60,000 bases of DNA from Takakia lepidozioides (taxonomy: Eukaryota; Streptophyta; Takakiopsida; Takakiales; Takakiaceae). This document shows, piece after piece, positions 1 to 10,849 of this stretch (position 1 is its first letter; the number at the start of each line of letters is the position of its first letter). The DNA is taken from NCBI GenBank assembly GCA_030704615.1, contig CM060731.1, positions 71,096,756 to 71,156,755 of the forward strand, written 5' to 3'. The translations under genes were made by a program, and so were the position numbers. Under the pieces are notes generated by a model. It did not search any database. It saw only the letters and a list, made by a program, of their open reading frames with translations, and was not told where the DNA came from.

Positions 1-139
1 ATATTACATATATATCATTCCTTAAATGTCATATAACCCAAACAATACCTCTTTAGATCTTGCATATATATACATAAAAGGAAACCTGACAGCCCACAAT
101 TTAGGTCCTTGAGGGGTTTTTATTTATTTATTTATTTAA

Positions 140-352
140 GGAAATATGGGAGCGACAGCCCACAATTCAGGCCCTTGAGGAGGGGGAAAGATTAACCCCC
201 TTTCATTTATGGGCCATGAGACCTACAGGACCATCAACGCCCAGACACACCGTCACACGAACAATCCCACACACGGGGCAGGGCAGCGGGTTCGAACCCC
301 GAACCACCTGAGTGACACACACTATGCACTTACTAGCTGAGCTACCAGCCCA
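140..352 (-). mobile_element. tRNA-derived SINE
   Basis: Read on the minus strand, 352-283 has the length and layout of a tRNA. It has a box A-like TGGTAGCTCAGCTAG and a box B-like GGGTTCGAACCC, and its ends (GGGCTGG and CTGCCC) can partly pair. About 140 bases of unrelated body follow, ending in a CCCCTCCTCAAGGGCCTGAA tail. That tail recurs at 88-120 and 1150-1191, so this is a dispersed element and not a lone tRNA gene. A RNA polymerase III promoter made of boxes A and B is the norm for such elements. I could not define target duplications. Confidence 0.6.
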
Positions 353-479
353 TGTGTTTAAAAAAAAATCTCAAACCTCCTCCATCTGTATTGGAAATTA
401 ACACCAAAATATTATGCAATATCTTATCAATTTTCTCCTTTACCATAGATTGTTTTTTTTTTAGAACATCATATAATCT

Positions 480-720
480 TTAAAACCATTAAACTATATA
501 TTAATGGAAATAACTATCCATACCCGGAAACTATTCATACCCTCAGGGTGTATTTTGGCATATATATCCATACCCGGGGGTTATGTAGAAATTTGAAAAG
601 TTAATTTACCCATACCCGGAGGGTAAATAATTTTTTGAGATTTCAATTTATCCATACCCAGAGGGTAAATGATTTGACAAAAATAACTTACTTATACCCT
701 AAGGGTATATTGAAATCAAT
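480..720. repeat. Degenerate CCATACCCGGAGGGTA repeat cluster
   Basis: The words CCATACCCGG and GAGGGTAAAT or their variants recur about six times in an AT-rich background (near 520, 545, 570, 610, 650 and 695). Each is a short imperfect palindrome of the form TACCC..GGGTA. No coding sense is visible. Confidence 0.55.
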
Positions 721-1149
721 ATATGCGCACAACACTGGTTTGAACCCCCCCATAAACACATTCAAGCACCCCCATGCTAAACCTGACTTTTGCCCCTCAT
801 TTTTTGCATGGACATGGCATTCCTACCACAGATTAGGAATTTGTGGAATAAGCACTCCACAAAAATCTAAAAGCCTCTCAAATTAGTTGGTCAAGGCTAA
901 AAAACCATGTTTTCAAAAACAGAAACAAATAATCCATCCTCTCTAAAACCATATAATCTCCCATATTTGACGGTGAAACAAGTTCATTTTTTGTGAGTGC
1001 ATGTAGGTGTCAGGTGCGTACCTACGTGTAAGGTCCATTTTTCTGGAAGATTTCTGATAGCTAGTTAGCCTCATTTTACTGGGCATGGGAATTGTTAGGT
1101 GTCAAAAAATGAACCATGTAGGAAGTTACGGGGGAAATAAAGGAAACCA

Positions 1150-1191
1150 GGGAGCGACAACCCACAATTCAGGCCCTTGAGGAGGGGGAAA
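1150..1191 (+). repeat. Second copy of the SINE tail
   Basis: About 42 bases match 149-191 with only one or two differences: GGAGCGACAACCCACAATTC, then CAGGCCCTTGAGGAGGGGGA. No tRNA-like head is attached here, so it is a truncated copy or an isolated tail fragment. Confidence 0.6.
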
Positions 1192-3714
1192 AATCGTACT
1201 TCATCTTTACAATGAGTAAAGAAAAAAAGAAAAAGAAAAGTAAAGAGAGAAGCATGAGTCAGTAACATAAAGCAAATTGATTGCAACACTGTTCAAATCA
1301 TATCCAAGGTATATGTATGTATATGATATATTTAGGCAATGTAAAGAGGCAAAATAATGTTTTTTTTAAATTGTTTTTAAAGAAAGGCCCGAGGGAGGCC
1401 AAATATATTGATAAAGAGGAAAAAATAACCTCACATGACAGGCCATGGAGGCTGAGAAAGGGGACGCCCAGTAAGATATTAAGATAGTTACACAATTTTA
1501 TTTTCTTGGTGAAAGTTTGGGAGACTAGGGTAGTTTTGAGGGAAATTTTTTTTTGCTATTCCTGCTCTCTTAGAACCCAAAGCGGGTCTCACATATTTAA
1601 AAAAAAAACCCTTATAATTTTGTGGATCTAAAAATTTGGATGTGGTTTCTTTGCAATTGTAGAGCTGATGTCAGAATTGAAAGTAGACCAATTGCAGGTG
1701 GCATGGCCCCCTACAATCTTCTAGAAACAAGACAACCAAGTTGTAGCGGAGTGCTAATAGGCACATACCACCTCCCAAGTCAATCCACCCAGTTGGTCTC
1801 ACAAAGGTGTCCAACTTCCCACAGACAGGCAGTTTCCTTCATAGGGTCAAGAGACACCACAATTTACACGTTATATATATACATATTCTAGAAACAAGGT
1901 GGAGGTGGCCTCCTATTAGGGCTCGTGGAGGTGGCCAGAGAGAGTTGACCCAAAATGTGGCCAACTCTGAGTGGGCCACCACATGTTCACCTTCTCATCT
2001 CACTCAATTAATTTTTTTGGCAAGTTAGTGAGTGGATCCCAAAAAGAATTTGACAAAGATATTAGATGTGTGCCAAGATTAGGTGTAAGGTAAGCCACCG
2101 AGTGGAGGGGACTACCGAAATGAGGGGATTACCAAAATGAGCCCCCCCACTTGGCTATGTGTAGGTAATCCCCCACAACGAAGAGGCTTACCGTGCAAAG
2201 AACACAAGGAACTTCCCCGCCTGCCACAGCTGTAATTTGATGCACTGGCCAGCCTAGCGCGTAGATTATACCTTGGACGGTGGATTCACATGTTTAAGCT
2301 CAGGGGTTTCCTTCCAGGGAAAAGCTGCCATTTGGAAGCTCCAAACTTTGGAGACAAATTTCAACCCCCCTCAAAATACCTCCAAAACACACTACGTGTA
2401 TTTATGAAATCTTCCCTCAAATTTGGTGAGGACACGGCTTTCCTACCACAGATTCATGCTACTAGCTAGGAGAAAGACAGCAAAAATCAAACCCACACTC
2501 AATTTTGTTTTTGTTGACCAAACCAAACAGTCCATTTTGAAAACAAAAAACAACAGAAAAGATCCCCACTAAACACTATAATCTGGAAAATTGAAGGGTG
2601 AAATCAGCTGAAATTGTACTTAGATGCTTTGTGGTGGGTAGATAGGCTAATATTACTAGGTTTAGAGAGAATAATTTTGGTGTGAAAAAACCAACAATTC
2701 AGCATCACTAAGAAAATCATCTATTTTAAAACAGAAAAATATATAAACCCCCAAAGCTATAATTTATATTTGTCTTTCAATATTCATGTACTTCTTCTAT
2801 TATTATTGTTATTACTATTATTTTGGACCAAGATTCTACTTATAGTAGAGAGGGAAAGAATTATGATTTTCACTGTTATTTTCTGGAAAATACTGGCTTA
2901 CTTGAATTATTAGAAGGCGTGGCCAAGGGAAGCTGCCCAACCATCTCGATTTTTTTTTTTTTTTTCTCGATTTCGACTCTCATCTCTTTTCACTTTCCCC
3001 GTTATGTCTTTTTCAGGTTCTGGGTAGTTTCCCTTTTTGACTTTGCCTTCACGGCCCCCCTGCGATTATTTTGTTTTAAAAGAAAAAAGCCATGCAAGGG
3101 CCATGAAGGGGGATCCGCGGTTTCGAACTCTCCGTCAAATAGCGCAATAGGGTGTAGCATTTTGGGCTTTATGCCGGGCGACGGATGTCCTCATTCATCC
3201 ATTCAAATGTCGGCCGACCTGCTGTGGAAGGAGTATTCCAAGCGCCTGCGCAGACGTCAGAAGACAGTGTAAGTACGCAAGGCAGCTCAAAGCAGGCTGC
3301 GGGAATGTGTGGAAGACGATGGAAGCTTGTGTTGAACTAGTCCGCATCACTAGATAAGCGATGCGTGGCATGCTTGTCTGTAGATTGGGGCATGCAACCA
3401 ACTCTTTCGTCTTCTGCGGATTGCGTCATGTTGCTGTGATTGAGTGCGGGAGAGGTCCTGTGAAATTTGAGATGGTTTCCATCTGGTTGTGGCTCCGAAG
3501 AGGGACAGATACATGCAAAGAGTGTGGGGATCTCATGGGGGGTGTACAGCGTCGTTTGAGAGTAAGCTGAATTGGTAATCCGTAGACTTGCTGCCAGCTT
3601 AGAATTTAGAATTTCTGTTTGACATAGAGTGGATCATAGGAGTCCTTGAAGTGCAAAAAGGGCACTAGTTATATCCTGCACAGAGAAGGTGGGTCTATAG
3701 GTCGATTCGGCATG
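1192..3714. other. Non-coding, repeat-derived region and gene upstream
   Basis: This stretch is AT-rich and lacks a convincing gene. Related degenerate blocks occur at 730-1090, 2330-2660 and 36540-36700. They share CTTTCCTACCACAGATT, CCCCCACTAAAACACTA and a GTTCATTTTTTG-like word, which suggests old copies of one repeat family. An open frame at 2823-3272 has low-complexity composition, so I do not call it. The last few hundred bases should hold the promoter and 5' leader of the kinase-like gene. Confidence 0.4.
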
Positions 3715-6102
3715 ATGGGCTGCTTCCCAGCGCCAAAATCAAATAGAGAGCACGGAGTGAAGTCGCATAGAAACCGCATAGTGATGTTTGCCAACTTGCC
3801 AGAGGACAAATCAACCATCCTGCCAACCCCGCATGAGCTCCCTAGCAGCAGGGGCGAATCCGGGTCCCTTCACTCAAGGCGACTCGTCCATGACCCGCGT
3901 GTGTTGTCAGTACCATCCAGGATCGCTGCTGCGGATTATAACGATGAGAGGCTCATACCCTTCTCAGCACCATTGAGTGCAGGCACTGGTGTTGAGTCCC
4001 CTTTCTCAGGGCCAATGTCGGAGGGTTCGCCGGCAACTGTTTCCAAGAGCGGTGGGAGGAAGGTGACATGGGGCACAAAAATGACAAATTACTTTGGCGG
4101 ACGACCTCAGCCTCTCCCAACACCCGAACCCACTGGACAGCCAGTTTGCCTGCCGGTGCCTCCAGAGGACACTACAGGTCCCTTCAGTGGCTCGGAAATG
4201 TCTGCTCTCTCAGGCAACAGCTGCTGTGTAGCTACCAGCAGCCCTTCAACTGTAGTACCTTTATCCTCTCCCAGAAATGGGATCGGCTCATGCAATTGCA
4301 GTGGAAGTAGGACGATACCTGTTGGTGGGTACTATTCCCAGTTCCCCCAGCCTCTGCCTCCCCCCGCTGTTGCAGCGAAGTTGTGCCAGAGTCTGCGGAC
4401 TTTTACATACGAGGAGCTTGCTGCAGGATCACAAAACTTTTCGCCTGAGCGTTGTATCGAAGAGCGGGAGTATGGGGCTGTGTACAAAGCATCGGTCAAC
4501 TTGGGCACGGAAGAGAGGAAGGCGGCAAACATGATTGTCCTCCGTCTCTGCAGTAATGGGCTGCAGGTAACCCTTCCTCCCCCCTTCCTTCCCTCCTTGA
4601 GTGCATAGGTCGGCCATTGGTCATCTTACAGTTCGGCCTGCATTCTTTTTCCCGGTTTCTTGTGTGCATTGATCGTATTTCCCTTCATAGAGTCTGGGTG
4701 GTTGGAACTGATGGGTGCAGAGCTTCAAGGAATGGAGAGCAGAGGTGCAAATGCTGGCACAACTGGAAGACCCCCATCTATGTAAGCTCAGAGGCTACTG
4801 TGCAGATCCTATGGAGTATTCAGATGGCGAGGGGACACCTGCACAGAGAAGCGGAGAGCGGTTGTTGGTATTTGAGGAGTTAGCCAAAGGCAATCTGGAC
4901 GACAACTTGTTTGGGAATGTCTGCAAAGCTCCATTAGAGTGGAAAGACAGGATACAGATTGCTTTTGGAGCTGCACGCGGATTGGCCTATCTGCATGACA
5001 GAGCTCCTGTACAGGTATACAACAAGCCACAGGCTCTTGCATCTTCATTTGGTTGTAGTTTTGCTGCAAAAGTTGCCAGGTAGGTGCTGTTTCATGGTGC
5101 CCATTATAATGGATGTGCCACCTATGCAGGTTATTTACAGAGATTTCAAGAGTTCCAGCATTCAATTGGACGAGGGCTTCAAAGCAAAGCTTTCAGGCGT
5201 GGGTTTAGCAATAGGCAATTCAGAGAATGAGAACAGAATACAATCCCCAACCAGGGTAAGAAGATCTCGATCTCTAGTCTCAGGGGTTGTCCTCAATTCG
5301 TGTATCTGATGCCAATTCCTCTTTCTGTGATTGTTGACGTCTTGCCTGGTGATAATCATAAATAACCAACAATCACCAAGTCACGTGGTAGCTTTGGTGA
5401 TGTTCACATTTGACCATTTAACATACTTGGGTCAAGGGTTTAGTATCCACAATGAACAGAATAATCTGTAGGATGCGTGCTTTTTACTGCAAATAGTTTG
5501 CATTAAAATTGTTGGTCTGATTTCTGCCACAGGCTATAAAGACGAGTCAGGCATTTGCCAAGAGCAACACTTGGAGCTTTGGAGTGGTTCTGCTGGAGCT
5601 TCTAACAGGCAAATACAGCGAGGATGCCTGTTTTTCCTATGATCAGACGGTTTTCGTCAAGTGGGCAAAACCCTTTCTTCGAGACGAGAACAAGCTGTCT
5701 CTTATCATTGATTCCCAATTGAGGGGGCAATGCTCACTGAGAGGAGCTCAAAGAGTGGCAGGGTTGGTGTTGCAGTGCCTCAGTAAGGAGATGAAAAGGC
5801 CCAGTATGGCTGAAGTGGTAGACATTTTGAAATCCATCAAAGATGATGATTCAATACTAGGCAATGCATATAAAACTACTACATTAAGGCAAGTAAACCA
5901 GTTCTCCATGGATAAACCACGACCCTCCAAAATCCTGGTGAGGCCAGTCGGACAGAGACTACCAGAGGCTCCAGAGGATAGAAGGGAGATTCTTGGAACA
6001 CAACCTGCACCTCCAGCTTTGCCTTGCACATCCACTTGCGCTCTACAAACAACCAGGACCTCCACCCAACCTAGACCAATTGGTCACATTGAAACCTGTT
6101 GA
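3715..6102 (+). CDS. RLCK-VII-like receptor-like cytoplasmic pseudokinase
   Basis: Exons are 3715-4566, 4721-5014, 5130-5255 and 5533-6102, all with phase-0 GT-AG junctions, giving about 613 residues. I chose the second of two adjacent ATGs because it yields MGCF, the N-myristoylation/palmitoylation start typical of PBS1-like RLCKs. A Ser/Pro-rich N-terminal half of about 225 residues is followed by FTYEELAAGSQNF and a kinase fold ending in WSFGVVLLELLTGK. Catalytic residues are eroded. The glycine loop reads EEREYGAVYKA, the VAIK lysine is Arg277, the catalytic-loop Asn is Ser392, DFG is GVG (residues 405-407), and no APE segment joins exons 3 and 4. YRD is kept. The RLCK-VII family acts under pattern-recognition receptors at the plasma membrane. 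By inference this member is a scaffold or decoy and not an active kinase. A decaying gene is possible, but frame and splicing are intact. Confidence 0.82.
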
Positions 6103-6980
6103 ACATATCTTCTCCAAACATGAGATGAAACATGTAGATTATCCCTGTGGCTTCAACAGTTGAAGGGCCAGCCTATGTAAATTCCAGAACACCAAAACGC
6201 CCAGTTCACTTGAGTGAACATGTGAGTAAAGCATATATACAGATCTCAACATCAACCATGTACTGACAGTGGACTTGACTGACGAATGACTTGGAAAATA
6301 ACGTGCATGTTGCCAGCCACATAATTGTCATGCCATTCATATTCTCAGAAGATTAGGATCAGAAGGCAAATTGCCACTACGGAACAGCAATTGTCAACCT
6401 CTAGCTCAAAAATGGTGCCGCTCAAAATAATGAGAGTTACCTGCATTCATATTTGCATGGAATCACTGCCAGGATGATTTGAAGCCTTCATCAGTTTATT
6501 AATTCAAGACACACACACCAAAACTGAATGTTTGTAGCAGACAATACTAAAAACCCCCACTAATACGAGACAAGTTGGGAGTTGATAACTTTCTGGTGGT
6601 ACAAGGAGCAACCAGTCTGTCCATCTGTTCGTGGGGCTTATGACTAAGTTATGTTGGACGCAAACAGCCTTGCCGCGAAGGTTGCGTGAACCTCTTCCTG
6701 CTTACTACCTCGCTCATTGCTCTCGGATCCCGTGCTAGTAATCCTTCTATCGAAGGGTAGTGTATGTTAACATCGGGCACCTCTTAGAGAGTCATGCCAT
6801 CTTACAACCATGAATGCAACCCAAGAAACTGTCCGAGCTCCATACACGATAAAATGTAGACACTTGTACTCATTAGACTCTCCAAAGCCCGGTTGCGTGT
6901 GGGCGTGTGTGAGATTGAAAGAAAGAAAGTTATGTCCAAAGAGAGAGGGAGGGCTCATGGACAATTAAGAACTACTTGAG
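6103..6980. other. Intergenic, presumed 3' region of the kinase-like gene
   Basis: No open frame with coding character is seen. The first few hundred bases may be the 3' UTR of the upstream gene. The right boundary is the short ATGAAATGAAATG tail of the neighbouring LINE. Confidence 0.4.
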
Positions 6981-7105
6981 AGAGAAATGAAATGAAATGA
7001 AATGAGATGGTGCTTTATAACAGCTGCGGAAAGCTCATAGAGCTTATGGGACAAAATGGAAGAAAACACGAGAGAGGAAACAAAAACTAGAGCCAAAGAT
7101 AAAAA

Positions 7106-7348
7106 CTATTGTTCAAGTGATTGTCTTAGGGTGAGTGCCTCGTGCATGTAAGCTGCCAAGCATTTCTGATCTTCATAGTGGAAGACTTCAGTGAGAGATT
7201 GGGTTCCACGAAATAGACAGTGGAATCTCCGACGGATCTCATAGTATAGAGGGCAATAGAAGAAGAAATGTTCTTCAGTTTCAATTTCCTGATTGCGCCC
7301 TGTGCAAGCTGGACATAGGCGGTCCTCCCGCTGTAGGTTTTCCCACAT
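7106..7348 (-). pseudogene. LINE RT C-terminal zinc-binding block (zf-RVT)
   Basis: The frame contains REDRLCPACTG, then TEEHFFFYCPLY and EIRRRF. This is the CxxC...HxxxxC pattern of the zinc-binding domain that follows reverse transcriptase in many plant LINEs. It is the last coding piece of the element before the 3' tail. The frame upstream is broken, so it is a remnant. Confidence 0.75.
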
Positions 7349-7679
7349 TGGGGCGGTTCAGGGTGCGCTCCCACAACCTACGGATAGAGACTGGCAGGCT
7401 CTGGCCACAAGCCCCTTGGGGGGAAGGGCATGTAACCTATGCAGAAAAATTGTAAGCCGGAAGAGGGCCTCAGTTTGCAGTGGCACGCATGCGAATTCTG
7501 CACTCAGATGTGAAATGGAGTTGTGCCTCTAGCGCCAAGCATTGCTTGGAGAAAAGATGACTGCAATGGTTCTAGATTCTTTTCCCACCGGGAAACCGGG
7601 ACAGCAGGTGCCCAAAATTCACAACCCAAAGTGGCAGCCGGGGTGACACCGCTGTCAAACAGCCACTTTTTGGTTGGGG

Positions 7680-8460
7680 GATGGTGCAGATGTATCTGTT
7701 TGCATTTGGCCTGAAGGCAGATGGAGGCAGCCTTGCCTTTTGTCAATCTGTCCAGGGCAGTTGCTGCAAACTAGAATTTGGGGGAGTGGATAACCAGACC
7801 CAGATACCAATACGATTTGACAATCTGAACCTCCTTATTGTTGAGGAAGAATCTGCGGTCGGCCTGGCCATTGAAAACCATGATCTTGGTTTTGGTAAGG
7901 TTGACCTACAGCCCATAGTCTTTGGAGAACTGTTCCAGGATGTGGAGATGACGTTGCCGGGAGACATGAGATTGTGCCAAGAGGGCAACATCATCAGCGT
8001 AGAGGAGATCCGATTGTGTTGGTCCTCCATCCAATGGCACCCCAACTCCATGGTTTTTTGAGATGTAAAACTCCAAGGCGTCAATGTAGATTCCGAACAG
8101 GGTAGGGGAGAGGGGGCAACCCTGCTATGGACCTCTACTGAGGATTCCCCTGCGACATTGACCATACCAGTGACGATCTAATACATGGAGGAAATGGCAT
8201 AAAGAATGTCATGAGGGACTCCCACCCTATGGAGCTGTTGGAAAAGGTCACGAGGAACCGAATCAAAAGCCTTGTGAAAGTCAACGAAGCAGACATAAAC
8301 CAGTTTTTTGTCAAAGCTAGCACGTTCCACCATAACTTGAAGAGTGAAAATGTGGTCAAGAGTGGATCTGTTGCGACGGAAACTAGCTTGTCCCTTTGTG
8401 ACAGGATTCAGCCCAATCCTCCAACTCCATGGCCACTACTGCCCCAAACAATTTAGCCAG
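7680..8460 (-). pseudogene. LINE reverse transcriptase, broken
   Basis: Minus-strand translation across frames gives the RT landmarks in order. They are KGTSFRRNRSTLDHIFTLQ, then FVDFHKAFDSVPRDLF with the first catalytic Asp (about 8290), QGCPLSPTLFGIYIDALEF (about 8100), and SDLLYADDVALLAQSH with the YADD box (about 7990). A TAG interrupts the reading after FSKDYGL (about 7914), and other stops and shifts occur between the boxes. The longest open frame here, at 7743-8165, is in a shadow frame. Confidence 0.85.
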
Positions 8461-8541
8461 TAAGAGATGGAAGGAAATGCAAAGGAAAGGCAAGAGTGAT
8501 CAGAATCCGGGTACCTCGTAATGTAAAAAGAGCTAACTCTA

Positions 8542-9237
8542 TCAATTTGTTGGGGCTCCCCAAGAGATAGTCAACCACGCTCTGTCCCTTGTACATATGG
8601 CAGGTGAACTAACTGGACGACTTGAAAACGGTCGTGCCATTGTAAATGCAAACCCCTGAATCTCGCAAAACTTAAGTAGATGGTGACCATAGCTTGTGAT
8701 TTTGTGAGAGACGTCTGGACTTTGCCTCTCCAAGGTCACATGTGAGTGTTGGATGCACGTAGAGGGTCCGTGGGGTCGAAGATAGGAGCCTGTAAAGAAC
8801 CTGTACATACGGGCGTTGAAATTGCCAACCAAGAATATGTCTGTGTGTGGGGTACGGAGACGGGATATATCCTCTTCCAATGGAACATACGGTGAGTCTG
8901 TTCGCATGTGGAGGCCACTGTGTGGAGATGCAGCCGGGGCAAAGTAACATCCCACCAGTTGAATGTTTGGTTGGGGATTGTAGCTTTTGAGGTGACACCA
9001 AATGTACCTTGCCAATGGGTCTTTGTATGGGAAGGAGATATGTGGGAGAAGCCAGTCAGCAAAGTAACAAGCTACTCCACCAGAGCCTTTGAGTCCTATG
9101 CGTGGACAAGTCACTGACTGAAAACTATATCCGAGAATAGATGGAGGGTCCTTGCCCTCGTATGCATGTGTATCAAAGAGAAAAAGAATATCACACTTGG
9201 AGAGGATATTGAGAAGTCCTTGAGGATGGCTCCACAA
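8542..9237 (-). pseudogene. LINE APE-type endonuclease domain
   Basis: An open frame of about 231 residues shows exonuclease-endonuclease-phosphatase features: DILFLFDTHAYEGKDP, a GGVACYF segment, and LVGCYFAP followed by DIFLVGNFNAR. The last is the GDFN motif with Asp changed to Asn. In a working element this domain nicks the target DNA for target-primed reverse transcription. It lies directly upstream of the RT block, as expected. The Asn substitution and the broken RT argue against activity. Confidence 0.8.
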
Positions 9238-9689
9238 AGAGCCGTTGCAGTTCCATGAGCCTACGTTTAAATGCGAGCATATGTTGGTCTCATGGGGCCC
9301 CTACCCCTATTTAGAGTTAGAGGGGGCGACGCTCCTATTCTCGAATGATAACTTTGTCATCTCGGTACACCGCGTAGTGTCCTTGTGCCCGAGCCTATTT
9401 GACCTACGCGGGCCATTGAAGATCTTGCAGCCCTGTGGGTTTCTAGCTCTTTAGAAAGAGTTTCCACCTATTGGTGGATACTTGCCCTTGAAGTGTCATT
9501 CTCTGTGAGGGCTCTCACCTCCCCTTCCAATTTAGAGAGACGTGCAATTGTTGTTTTGGCATTGAGCTATTTCAAGAAGCCCTCCAGAAGGGAAGCTCAC
9601 AAGCCGACGACCTCCACCCGCAGATTCTCTAAATCTTGTCCCGGGCTGCACACAACTTTTCCATTTCCCTGTTTTTGACTACGAGCAAC

Positions 9690-10087
9690 GTCTCGAAGTC
9701 TTTATTATGTGTTGCGAGCGACTGCTGCAGCACCTCCTCTGAGATGCAACCGTTGTTTGCAAAGAAACAACTTGGTCTCGTAGGATTTGGATATCTACAC
9801 TCCTAGTGGAATATTGGCACAGGGGAGCATGTTGAGAGCTCGGGCCAGGAAGAAGAAGTAGAGGAGAATCAGGGTCAGGCGAGGGTGAGGCTGAGACCCC
9901 ATCTTCGTTGATAGTCCTTTGTCTTTTTGGAAGACATGGTGGAGCGGGTGCTGGGGCAATGGCGCGCTGACGTGCTAACGCGCGCGCCGAAGAGAGAAAT
10001 AAAGCGAAGAGGAGAAGCGAGAGCAGAAGAGAAAGAAGAGGGTGAGGGTGAAGAAATAATGCTGGGAATGTTGAACCTGTCGGCCAC
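9690..10087 (-). pseudogene. LINE ORF1-like N-terminal piece
   Basis: Two overlapping frames share the coding signal. One has MSSKKTKDYQRRWG, the other KRQRTINEDGVSASPSPDPD with a Ser/Pro-rich stretch and a possible helix (VDIQILRDQVVSLQTTV). Its position upstream of the endonuclease suggests ORF1, the RNA-binding protein of the LINE. No zinc knuckle or RRM is recognisable, so the assignment rests on context. Confidence 0.45.
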
Positions 10088-10099
10088 ATCGAGAGAGAG

Positions 10100-10290
10100 A
10101 GATAGAATAGAGATGAAATGAAATGGTATTTTATAACAACCGCGGGAAGCTCAAAGAGCTTATGGGACAAGAGGAAGAAAGAAAGAGGGACCACAAACAG
10201 CCCAACAACAACTAAGGCTCAAGAAGAAATAAGAAAAGAGCTTCATGACAACCACAGAAAGCCCAAATAGCATATGGGAGAAACACAGCA
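10100..10290 (-). repeat. Extra LINE 3'-tail copies at the 5' side
   Basis: The block with TTATAACA, AGCTC.AGAGCTTATGGGACA and the ATGAAATG run at 6985-7055 is repeated at 10112-10175, and more weakly at 10236-10285 (ACAACCACAGAAAGC, ATATGGGAGA). All copies lie in the same orientation. This fits a LINE that inserted next to, or into, the tail of an older relative. Confidence 0.6.
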
Positions 10291-10474
10291 GACACGGAGA
10301 GGATGGAGGTTGTTTTATAAGGCTTTGACCGTTGAGGTGTCGCCAGAGACCTGGTCAGAGCCAAAGCTGGGGAAGAAGGGGGTCAAACACGGAATCCACT
10401 TTGTCGTGCGCATACATATCGCTACACAACAACATCGTTGTCCAAAACCACACAACACATGTGCACGCCACACA

Positions 10475-10600
10475 CTAGTATATCACTAGTCCACCACTAG
10501 TCCAACCACTAGTCCAACCACTAGGCTACAACTAGTCAGTCATTAGGCTGCCACTATGCTGCCCACTATGGCAGTCACTAGTCCACACAATCGCCCCCCT
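10475..10600. repeat. CCACTAGTCCAA tandem repeats and candidate polypurine tract
   Basis: CACTAGTCCAAC-type units recur five to six times (10478-10580). At 10590-10600 the plus strand reads TCGCCCCCCTAAC. On the minus strand this is a purine run followed by TTGTGTGG, which is where the polypurine tract and start of a 3' LTR would lie for the neighbouring retroelement. I could not find the matching second LTR, so this is a suggestion only. Confidence 0.35.
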
Positions 10601-10849
10601 AACTGGTACTTAGGTCCCTCTAAGTCCAGGTAGCCACAAGATGTGATAGTGACCATAGCCTCACTAAGTCCTCCACCACTATCCCTACTACACTCAAATT
10701 CCATAGATCAAAAGGCCGGGTGCAAGAGTTGCCCCATCGTTAGTCGCCGTCTTGCAACCTGTGAACTTGAGCTTGGGATATTATATATTGACTCCTATGA
10801 GTTTGGCCTCCCATGTCTTGTTAGCTGCCTCCAGTCATGTCCACTGCCA

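Larger units (their letters stand above)
6981..10130 (-). mobile_element. Decayed LINE (APE endonuclease + reverse transcriptase)
   Basis: Read on the minus strand, blocks follow the usual LINE order: an ORF1-like N-terminal piece (about 10087-9690), an APE-type endonuclease (9237-8542), reverse transcriptase (about 8460-7680), a zinc-binding RT C-terminus (7348-7106), and a 3' tail ending in repeated TTTCA units (about 7050-6981). Stops and frame changes separate the blocks, so the copy is inactive. The tail block recurs at the 5' side (10112-10190). Confidence 0.85.

Noticed and set aside
283-352. Functional tRNA gene on the minus strand
   Set aside because: The acceptor and anticodon arms pair poorly, and its body continues into a dispersed-repeat tail, so a SINE is the better reading.
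2823-3272. Open frame of 149 codons upstream of the kinase-like gene
   Set aside because: It starts at TTG, contains a poly-Phe run from a T tract, lacks domains, and lies where the leader or promoter is expected.
7743-8165. 140-codon minus-strand frame
   Set aside because: It is a shadow of the LINE reverse transcriptase; the RT motifs are in other frames of the same strand.
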